This document shows positions 1-5,376 of a stretch of DNA of 7,082 nt, piece by piece (position 1 is the stretch's first letter; the number at the start of each line of letters is the position of its first letter). The DNA comes from an uncultured Spirochaetaceae bacterium (GTDB lineage Bacteria > Spirochaetota > Spirochaetia > Sphaerochaetales > Sphaerochaetaceae). The stretch covers positions 1 through 7,082 of the forward strand of contig CAMKPI010000082.1 in assembly GCA_946414625.1 (NCBI GenBank), read 5' to 3'. Under the pieces are notes generated by a model, which saw nothing but the letters and a program-made list of their open reading frames with translations, was not told the DNA's origin and did not search any database. The position numbers and the translations under genes were made by a program.

Positions 1-161
1 TCCTTTGTCAGGTTGAGAGCGATTGTGTTCTCCCCCTCTGTTCCATACTGGGATTTTGTATGCTGCACGGTGGTGCAACTGCAAAACGCGAAAATCAGCG
101 CGACGACCAACACTGCAGCGGCAATAGTTGCCGAGGACGCGGTTTTCCTTGAACTCTTCAT
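1..161 (-). CDS. N-terminus of a predicted lipoprotein or exported protein (partial, runs off left edge)
   Basis: Only the first 53 codons are inside the window. The start at 161 is supported by a strong ribosome binding site, GAAAGGAG at 168-175, six bases upstream. The protein begins with a short basic region (K2, R5, K6), then a hydrophobic stretch at about residues 11-26 rich in Ala, Val, Leu and Ile, ending in FAFCSCTT. Cys29 preceded by Ser would suit the relaxed lipobox of spirochaetes; Cys27 is the alternative. This suggests an exported lipid-anchored protein. The residues after the cysteines are polar and I do not recognise a family. The codons after the signal stay open to the edge. 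A -10-like TATAAT lies about 100 bases upstream. It could also be an N-terminally anchored membrane protein. Function unknown. Confidence 0.72.
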   Translation of the reverse strand, partial: MKSSRKTASSATIAAAVLVVALIFAFCSCTTVQHTKSQYGTEGENTIALNLTK

Positions 162-262
162 GGGTTTCTCCTTTCGATCTGGTTTGAGATTGGTCACATG
201 CCGCACGGCGACTCGCTTAAGGCGAAGGCGCCGCGGCTGCGCCTGCCAGTCTTTCAGGCTCC

Positions 263-291
263 ATTATAGGAAACGACCAAAAAATCCCGTC
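263..291 (-). promoter_or_regulatory. Candidate sigma-70 promoter for the lipoprotein gene
   Basis: A perfect TATAAT on the minus strand occupies 263-268. The -35 position at 17-base spacing (286-291) reads GACGGG, a poor match, so recognition would rest on the -10 box. Transcription would start near 256 and leave a leader of about 95 bases. That leader contains a GC-rich potential stem (GGCGC paired with GCGCC, around 223-239) before the ribosome binding site. Whether the stem regulates anything cannot be seen from sequence. Confidence 0.4.
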
Positions 292-333
292 GCTTTCAAG
301 GCTACAAATCAAAAATTCGCAAAAATATCTTAT

Positions 334-453
334 TCAAGAAACGGAGCGCACAATCCAGTCTTTCAGTTCCAACCCAGCCAGCCACTCGGCGGAATTAATA
401 CAACGCCAGCCGGGCAGCAAAGGGGCACCAAGTGTGGAAAGCGTCCACGGCAT
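334..453 (-). CDS. Possible 39-residue small ORF or part of a dispersed repeat (doubtful)
   Basis: An ATG at 453 opens a 39-codon frame starting MPWTLSTLGAPLLPGW and ending in VRSVS at a TGA (334-336). There is no clear Shine-Dalgarno sequence, which argues against translation. A second minus-strand frame across the same bases is also open for a similar length, so the openness may only reflect composition. The stretch contains a small perfect hairpin (GTGGA/TCCAC, 434-448). I have an unverified impression that this sequence type recurs between genes in treponemes, which would make it a dispersed repeat rather than a gene. It lies downstream of the candidate promoter at 516-544. Confidence 0.22.
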   Translation of the reverse strand: MPWTLSTLGAPLLPGWRCINSAEWLAGLELKDWIVRSVS

Positions 454-515
454 CCGCAAATGCAAAACCACAAAAACTTACCTATTCATAGAGTGTTCAG
501 GAAGGATGGGTATTA

Positions 516-544
516 ATTGAAAAAACGTGTGAGATACTTGTCAA
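516..544 (-). promoter_or_regulatory. Candidate promoter reading toward the 39-codon ORF
   Basis: On the minus strand a perfect TTGACA (539-544) is followed after 17 bases by TTCAAT (516-521), four of six matches to the -10 consensus. Transcription would begin near 509 and run toward the 334-453 ORF and the lipoprotein gene. It lies just downstream, in the direction of transcription, of the strong terminator at 588-623, as expected for a new transcription unit. The -10 is only moderate and nothing else supports activity. Confidence 0.33.
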
Positions 545-587
545 TCCATACTGACTGAACTCAATCTCCGAGAATAACGTGAAGAGA

Positions 588-623
588 GCAAAAAGGCACG
601 GGCTTTAGCCCGTGCCTTTTTGC
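588..623 (-). terminator. Perfect 16-bp hairpin terminator after the Lcl pseudogene
   Basis: The arms GCAAAAAGGCACGGGC (588-603) and GCCCGTGCCTTTTTGC (608-623) are exact inverted complements around a four-base TTTA loop. The GC-rich centre flanked by A and T runs makes it an intrinsic terminator able to act in either direction. It begins 22 bases past the reconstructed stop codon of the Lcl-domain gene (646-648) and not near the premature stop. This supports the reconstructed end as the original gene end. Confidence 0.92.
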
Positions 624-645
624 TGCGTTTAGCATTGTAGAGAAA

Positions 646-1265
646 TCACATGCCCCTGTATTCACGAATTTTTCTGACAGGGCAGATTCTTTGTAAAGTC
701 GATTTATCAGCGGTCGAAATGGATCCCTGAACAAAATCACTCACATACGATTCGTACATGCTTTTTCAGAACTGGACCAATACCGGAACGACGAGGAAAA
801 ACCTCCACTATTCTTGGCAAAAAGATTGAGTCGAATTTTCTCCAGTTCATTCAAGCTAGGCAGGAAGTAGTCTTTATTTCCGTTGTCATCCTTGTAGTTT
901 TTACAGACAAGTGCGGCATAATCTTCAGTACCAGCATCTGCCAGATTTGCAATATCTATAATCCTTTGTGTGTCGCTGTCTCCCTTTCCTATTTCTTCGC
1001 TTGTCCCACTGATATTAAACGCTTGACCGGACCACACATAATTATCCGCAAAGTCTTCACTAGGAGCTGTCTCCAAAAATTTCCAATTGCAAGTGCTGGA
1101 CATGAGTCCGTCCGGTCCCGCACCGTCATTCTCCTCGTTGTTGTCTTCGTCAACATCGTAGAAGATGTAGCCGCCGGCAGACCCCTCGGTTCCTACAGTG
1201 CTCTGCATGAAGGAGACGTCAATTGAAATATAAGGGTATTCTGACGAGTTATCTTCATTCCGCAC
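646..1265 (-). pseudogene. Broken Lcl/DUF1566-like domain protein, truncated 5' end and one frameshift
   Basis: The open frame from a GTG at 1265 encodes GGYIFYD near residue 31, then AGPDGLMSS, CNWKFLETAP, DYFLPSLNELEKI and YWSSSE, the landmarks of the Lcl/DUF1566 domain abundant in treponeme surface and secreted proteins. It reaches a premature TGA at 741-743. Adding one A to the five-A run at 762-766 (minus strand) restores the domain end: YVSDFVQGS, then LQRICPVRKIREYRGM, with a TGA at 646-648. The repaired product would be 206 residues. The 5' end also looks damaged: the frame is open back to 1343, yet there is no ATG before residue 20, no good ribosome site and no signal peptide, although relatives usually carry an export signal or other domains first. 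Alternatives are a sequencing error in the homopolymer or a switchable gene. Its function would have been cell-envelope associated, precise role unknown. Confidence 0.8.
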
Positions 1266-1566
1266 TCTACTTATTTCCGATTTAATAATTTGAAACGTAT
1301 ACTTTTTTAAATTATTCCAGATAATTAAACGATTTATTTTAAGTTATATAAATTCAGTCTTATAAATACAGACTTTTCGAGCTCAGAAGCCAGTCAGAGA
1401 ATACAATCACCGTTTTGCCATTCTACGCTCTCCCTCATATGGAGAGGAGAATCGGCAATCAACATTTTTTTGAACAACCCCAATTTTTTAAACGCAGGTC
1501 GTTTGTTTGAGTTCTATTCAGACGTCATAAATCGTCCGCAGTCCTGTGGGCGAATCTAAAACAATA
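1266..1566. other. Gene-free AT-rich spacer with two inverted repeats
   Basis: I see no supportable gene here. The part from about 1270 to 1380 is strikingly AT-rich compared with its neighbours, and the Lcl frame remains open into it as far as 1343, so it may hold decayed sequence of that gene. An imperfect stem lies at 1420-1452: CTCTCC (1428-1433) pairs with GGAGAG (1441-1446), extended by ATTCT (1420-1424) with AGAAT (1448-1452) across a small internal loop. A weaker five-base inverted repeat, AGTCT/AGACT, lies at 1357-1375. A 23-codon minus-strand frame across the stem has no ribosome site and is not called. Confidence 0.6.
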
Positions 1567-1596
1567 GGGACTCTCGCGTTTTTTCGCGAAAGTCCC
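1567..1596 (-). terminator. Intrinsic terminator of pduL
   Basis: GGGACT (1567-1572) pairs with AGTCCC (1591-1596) and TCGCG (1574-1578) with CGCGA (1585-1589), separated by one C/A mismatch and closed by a six-T loop. On the minus strand it begins 13 bases after the pduL stop and is followed by a short broken T-rich tract. It would insulate pduL from the pseudogene downstream. Confidence 0.8.
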
Positions 1597-1609
1597 TTAA
1601 AGCAAGGCT

Positions 1610-2191
1610 TTACAGCTTTACGATGCAACCCTTAACATCGCGTCCGCACGCGGCGGCGTTGGACTCGTCTGTGTCTATGTGCATGGCAAGGCTGAAAGAA
1701 TTCGACACGCGGATCACTGTGTCTCCGAAAACAGTCTTCCTTCCCGCGCCTGTGTCGACAAGAACGCTCACGATATCGCCGTTCTTTACCCCGAATTCAG
1801 CCGCGTCCGCCTCAGTCATGTGGATATGACGCTTTGCCACAATCACTCCCTCTGAGAGCTCCACTTCCCCGGCAGGACCCACGAGCTTGCATGCGCCGCT
1901 TCCCTTTGTGTCGCCGGACTCGCGAATCGGCGCGTCAACGCCTATGCTCCTTGCGTCGGTGGCGGAGATCTCCACCTGGCAAGACCGCCTCACAGGACCC
2001 AGGATCGATACATTGGGCAGCTCCTTTTTCGCTCCGACAACAGTGACACGCTCGTTGGAAGCAAACTGACCGGGCTGGGAGAGCTCTTTCTTCACTGTCA
2101 GGGCATATCCCTTGCCGAACAGAATCTCCAACACCTCCTGCGTCACATGGACGTGCCTTGCACTTGTCTCTACTATGAATGACTTATCCAT
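1610..2191 (-). CDS. pduL: Phosphate acyltransferase, PduL family (acetyl/propanoyl-CoA)
   Basis: PduL enzymes interconvert acyl-CoA plus phosphate with acyl-phosphate plus CoA; with acetate kinase this yields ATP from acetyl-CoA or propanoyl-CoA. The 193-residue protein shows the two-half family architecture. RHVHVT (His13, His15) opens the first half, GPVRRSCQVEIS lies at about 65-76, RHIHM (His122, His124) opens the second, and MHIDTDESNA (His171) is near the C-terminus. The histidines match the metal-binding set of the family. An ATG at 2221 is possible but falls inside the promoter and has no ribosome site; the ATG at 2191 follows GGGAGG at 10 bases and is preferred. With this start only 11 residues precede the first motif, so the N-terminal encapsulation peptide of microcompartment PduL is absent. 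The gene is monocistronic, with its own promoter and terminator. A cytosolic role in fermentation is inferred; substrate preference cannot be read from sequence. Confidence 0.94.
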   Translation of the reverse strand: MDKSFIVETSARHVHVTQEVLEILFGKGYALTVKKELSQPGQFASNERVTVVGAKKELPNVSILGPVRRSCQVEISATDARSIGVDAPIRESGDTKGSGACKLVGPAGEVELSEGVIVAKRHIHMTEADAAEFGVKNGDIVSVLVDTGAGRKTVFGDTVIRVSNSFSLAMHIDTDESNAAACGRDVKGCIVKL

Positions 2192-2222
2192 AACCGGTAA
2201 TCCTCCCGAATAATTTGTCATA

Positions 2223-2252
2223 ATTATAACGCATATCTGCCGGATTACTCAA
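2223..2252 (-). promoter_or_regulatory. Sigma-70 promoter of pduL
   Basis: On the minus strand TTGAGT (2247-2252) is followed after 18 bases by a perfect TATAAT (2223-2228). The expected transcription start, near 2215-2217, lies about 25 bases before the ATG at 2191 and leaves room for the GGGAGG ribosome site (2202-2207). It also places the upstream in-frame ATG at 2219-2221 at or before the transcript start, which decides the start choice. Only a weak short stem (TCTCC/GGAGA) separates this promoter from the end of pcrA. Confidence 0.76.
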
Positions 2253-2329
2253 ACCTTTTATTCCGCAGGTTTCAACGCCGGCACAATGTCTGCTAAATAA
2301 AACGAATCTCCGGGAGACAAGAACCTGTC

Positions 2330-4918
2330 CTATTCTATCTTCTCCAGATCCGCCTTGTCCTCCGCAAAGGTTGAGGTCTTCCCGCTGTCGAACCTGATTA
2401 CCAGGAGTTTTTTCTTTCCAAGCATACGAGCCGACTCCACAGTACCATCTCCGAGTAACGGAGAGCGAACCCTGTCGGAAACATTAAATTGTATGGATTC
2501 CTTATTATTGCTTTGAGATTCCGGCACGCTTGTTTTTGCCCTTTTTATTAGGCTTACAGCACTTGCCGTCTTCCCGCCTACCGACTTTGGAGACCAAGAC
2601 TCGTATTTGTCTCGGCTGCGTGCCGTATTCAAGTAAGCGTTCCTTACTTTCTTCAGCTCCTCAAAATTCCTGTCGGGTTTGTATCCCGATGAGTCGTTTT
2701 GAGCCGAGCTATACCGGGCTCCGGACTCGCCGGATCGGAAAACGGAGCCTTTCATATCAAAGGAGTCGCCGTAATACTCATCGGGGTTGTATCCGCCGCC
2801 AAAAACCGAGGCATTATTCTCCGCCTCGTCGCGGAAGTCGGTCTTAGGACGATCTCCAAAACTGTGTTCTCGGCGTTCGCGGAAATCATAATTGTCGTAC
2901 GTATATTCGTTTCCACGTGCCCGGTACGTTTGCCCGAAGCCTCCACCGAATCCGAATCTCTCTTTGGAAAGCGCAGAGCGAAGATCCCGCCTCTCGATGT
3001 GGTCTTCCGATATCTCTGAAAGAAAACGCGATGGCGTGTGGTACTCTTGATGCCCCCACTGAAAGCGCGACCTTGCGGAAAGAAAGCAAAGCTCCCTTTT
3101 TGCCCGGGTTATGGCCACATAGCAGATGCGACGCTCCTCCTCCAAATCGCTCCTAGTGGAATCGCTCCGCAGAGACGGAAATATCTCATCCTCCATGCCG
3201 GAGATAAACACCCTGTCGAACTCGAGGCCCTTTGTGTTGTGCATAGTGATAAGCGTCACTTCACGCCCGTCGGGATCCCCCTGCCGCGATGCGTCATCTC
3301 CGGAGCCGAGCGACGACGGATCAAGAGACACAAACTCCAAAAATGCGTAAAGTCCCGCCGCTCCGTCCTTGAAGCTGTCCGCTGAAAGCATCGTCACAAG
3401 CTGTCCCAGGTTCGCAACCCTGCCACCGTCGACCGCGGATTCCTCTGAATCACGCTTTGCGTAGTATGCTGTGATGCCGAAGGAGTCCAGCATGCGGGAT
3501 ACAACCTCTCCGTTGTTATGGAGAGTGGCACCGTCTGAGCCCCACGCATAAGACTTCACGTCGTTGTACGCGCTCAAAAATGTTGCTATGCCCGTTGCTG
3601 CCTTACCTTTGATCTCTCCCGAGGCGAGCATTTTGCCGCAGTTCTCAAGGGGAGAGCCGGGCAATGAAAGAATCTTTCCTATCGTCACATCACCTATTCC
3701 GCGTGGCGGTTTGTTCACCATACGCTGGAAGGCAACAGTGTCGCTTGTATTCACCAAAAGACTTATCAGGGCTATTGAGTCTCGAATCTCCTCCCTGTCA
3801 TAGAACCTCAGCGAGCCCACAATGTTGTATGGTATGCCGTTTACTATAAAACTGTCCTCAAAAGCCTTGGACTGGGCGTTTGTCCGGTAAAGAATGGCGG
3901 TTGTGTTCTCCGGTGAGGGCGGATTCTCCCGAATCATGCTTGCCACAAGGCGCGCCTCGTCCGTTTCTGTATCAACAAGATACAGAACAGGTTTTCTGCC
4001 TCCCACCTTGTCTGCAACAAGATTCTTCTTCGCCCTGCCTCCGTTGTTGAGGATAACATCCTGCGCGGCATCGAGGATCGCCGTGCTGCAACGGTAGTTT
4101 CTGCCAAGAACTACAGTTCGCGTGTTCGGGAAATTCTTCGGAAAATTGAGGATGTTCTCCACCTGAGCGCCCCTGAAGCGGTATATGCTCTGGTCGTCGT
4201 CGCCGACCACACATACAAATGTCCCTGGTCCCACGATTTCCTGCAACAGGAGAAACTGCGCCGTGTTTGAATCCTGGTACTCATCCACAAGTACCATTTT
4301 GAACCTTTCGTGGACATACTGTTTTGCGTCGGGATTTTTTCGCAGGACCTCAATGCTTTTTGTTATCATATCGGCAAAATCGACGTTGCCCGTTTCCGAC
4401 AGCTTCCGATTATACGCATTGAAATATTCAGTAAGCCGCACGTCATATTTCGGAGGAGCCGCCATTTTGTCTTTCAGAGCGGATATCTTCCGGGAGGCGT
4501 CGCGGAGCTCCTTTTTCGGAACAGACGGAAAGCATTGAGAAAGAAGGACAGCGGCATCCTCGTCATCATATATCGTGAAATTCGGGGAGAGCCCAACCCT
4601 TGTCCCGTATTTCCTCAAGAGCCATACGCCAAAAGAATGGAAGGTGCGTATAAAGGTTTTGGACGCTTTCTCCTCTCCTATAAAGCTCTCAACACGCTCC
4701 TTCATCTCCCGGCACGCCTTGTTGGTGAATGTCACCGCCAGAATCTGCCATGGCGGGATCCCCAGGGTCTCCACAGCGTATGCGATCTTTGTTGTTATAA
4801 CGCGGGTTTTCCCGCTTCCTGCTCCTGCGAAAACCAAAAGCGAGCCGCTGTTTATCTCGACGGCTTCCCTCTGCTCCGGGTTCAGCCCGTCAAGCAGGCT
4901 TTCAATGCTGTCCTTCAT
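2330..4918 (-). CDS. pcrA: ATP-dependent 3'-5' DNA helicase, PcrA/UvrD family
   Basis: This superfamily-1 helicase unwinds DNA in nucleotide excision repair, limits RecA filaments and clears replication-transcription conflicts. In the 862-residue product all motifs are present: Walker A AGAGSGKT (31-38), TFTNKA (63-68), TFHSF (92-96), Walker B VDEYQD (211-216), GDDDQSIYRFRGA (239-251), RNYRC (273-277), TMHNTKGLEFDRVF (558-571) and EEERRICYVAITRAK (593-607). Residues 640-805 are low complexity and probably disordered, rich in Gly, Tyr, Arg, Asp and Ser. The end, from about 810 (VSDRVRSPLLGDGTV and VIRFDSGKT), resembles the Tudor-like domain that contacts RNA polymerase in PcrA. The start at 4918 follows AGGAAG (4926-4931) with seven-base spacing. 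The frame is open 119 codons further upstream, but that part reads only repeat array. At 862 residues it is longer than typical PcrA because of the linker. uvrD would be an equally fair name. Confidence 0.96.
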   Translation of the reverse strand: MKDSIESLLDGLNPEQREAVEINSGSLLVFAGAGSGKTRVITTKIAYAVETLGIPPWQILAVTFTNKACREMKERVESFIGEEKASKTFIRTFHSFGVWLLRKYGTRVGLSPNFTIYDDEDAAVLLSQCFPSVPKKELRDASRKISALKDKMAAPPKYDVRLTEYFNAYNRKLSETGNVDFADMITKSIEVLRKNPDAKQYVHERFKMVLVDEYQDSNTAQFLLLQEIVGPGTFVCVVGDDDQSIYRFRGAQVENILNFPKNFPNTRTVVLGRNYRCSTAILDAAQDVILNNGGRAKKNLVADKVGGRKPVLYLVDTETDEARLVASMIRENPPSPENTTAILYRTNAQSKAFEDSFIVNGIPYNIVGSLRFYDREEIRDSIALISLLVNTSDTVAFQRMVNKPPRGIGDVTIGKILSLPGSPLENCGKMLASGEIKGKAATGIATFLSAYNDVKSYAWGSDGATLHNNGEVVSRMLDSFGITAYYAKRDSEESAVDGGRVANLGQLVTMLSADSFKDGAAGLYAFLEFVSLDPSSLGSGDDASRQGDPDGREVTLITMHNTKGLEFDRVFISGMEDEIFPSLRSDSTRSDLEEERRICYVAITRAKRELCFLSARSRFQWGHQEYHTPSRFLSEISEDHIERRDLRSALSKERFGFGGGFGQTYRARGNEYTYDNYDFRERREHSFGDRPKTDFRDEAENNASVFGGGYNPDEYYGDSFDMKGSVFRSGESGARYSSAQNDSSGYKPDRNFEELKKVRNAYLNTARSRDKYESWSPKSVGGKTASAVSLIKRAKTSVPESQSNNKESIQFNVSDRVRSPLLGDGTVESARMLGKKKLLVIRFDSGKTSTFAEDKADLEKIE

Positions 4919-4964
4919 TTCCTTACTTCCTGAAACAATCCTGAATGTAAAAGCCGGTCCAGAG

Positions 4965-5273
4965 TCCGCGTCCAAGGGACGCAAGCTCACACAGCCCGAC
5001 GGCGGTTTTGCCACATAGACACAGACACGTGACCATCGATCCGCGCCCAAGGGAACGCGTTGCATCAATCCGGCTTCCTCCCGCTTTTTCAAAGGCTCTG
5101 CCAGTTCGCGCCCAAGGGAGTGCGTTGCGATTAACGACGTCGCGTCGATGTTTTCCATGGCTCTGCCAGTCCGCGCCCAAGAGGGCGCGTTGCGCGCACC
5201 ATTTAACGGCGGTTTTGCCACATAGACACAGATACTCGACCACCGGTCCGCGCCTGACGGAACCAAGGTTCGC
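4965..5273 (-). repeat. Array of five degenerate palindrome-cored repeats between rimO and pcrA
   Basis: Five related cores with the pattern CCGCGCCCAAGGG..CGCGTTGC occur in one orientation at about 4965-4985, 5041-5063, 5106-5128, 5171-5193 and 5247-5273. Two are perfect hairpins: GCGTCC/GGACGC (4968-4982) and CGCGCCC/GGGCGCG with an AAGA loop (5172-5189). The others are imperfect. Flanks define two types. Type A carries a 27-base segment identical at 4999-5025 and 5206-5232. Type B carries GGCTCTGCCAG before the core at 5094-5129 and 5159-5194, identical at 32 of 36 bases. The order is core-A-B-B-A. The array ends 46 bases before the pcrA start, so it would lie in any readthrough leader from rimO. 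It resembles dispersed intergenic (REP-like) repeats rather than a gene. The rest of the gap (5274-5376) shows only a short GTTTTG/CAAAAC stem (5327-5344) and no clear promoter. Confidence 0.82.
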
Positions 5274-5376
5274 AATACTATTCCGAACTCGGTATTTTAT
5301 TACGTATCACAACAGTTATATCTGCGGTTTTGTCGCCCCAAAACGTACTTTTGACATTTTCACGCACCGACGCAAA

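Noticed and set aside
13..516. 167-codon plus-strand frame
   Set aside because: It runs antisense through the lipoprotein start, its ribosome site and promoter, and has no family features or ribosome site of its own.
966..1226. 86-codon plus-strand frame opposite the Lcl domain
   Set aside because: The minus strand carries clear Lcl/DUF1566 signatures here; the plus frame has none.
1420..1460. 23-codon minus-strand frame starting MLIADSPLHM
   Set aside because: No ribosome binding site, no conserved features, and it overlaps a hairpin in an otherwise gene-free spacer.
2285..2325. Short TCTCC/GGAGA stem as terminator of pcrA
   Set aside because: Only about five pairs with almost no loop; a broken T-rich stretch follows, but the stem is too weak to call.
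2530..5018. Many plus-strand and shifted-frame ORFs across pcrA
   Set aside because: They lie opposite a complete helicase with all motifs and show no recognisable domains.
4965..5273. CRISPR array
   Set aside because: Repeat cores are degenerate, spacing varies, the intervals are themselves repeated rather than unique, and no cas gene is present.
5327..5344. GTTTTG/CAAAAC stem as terminator of rimO
   Set aside because: The stem is short and AT-rich, and no T run follows on the minus strand.
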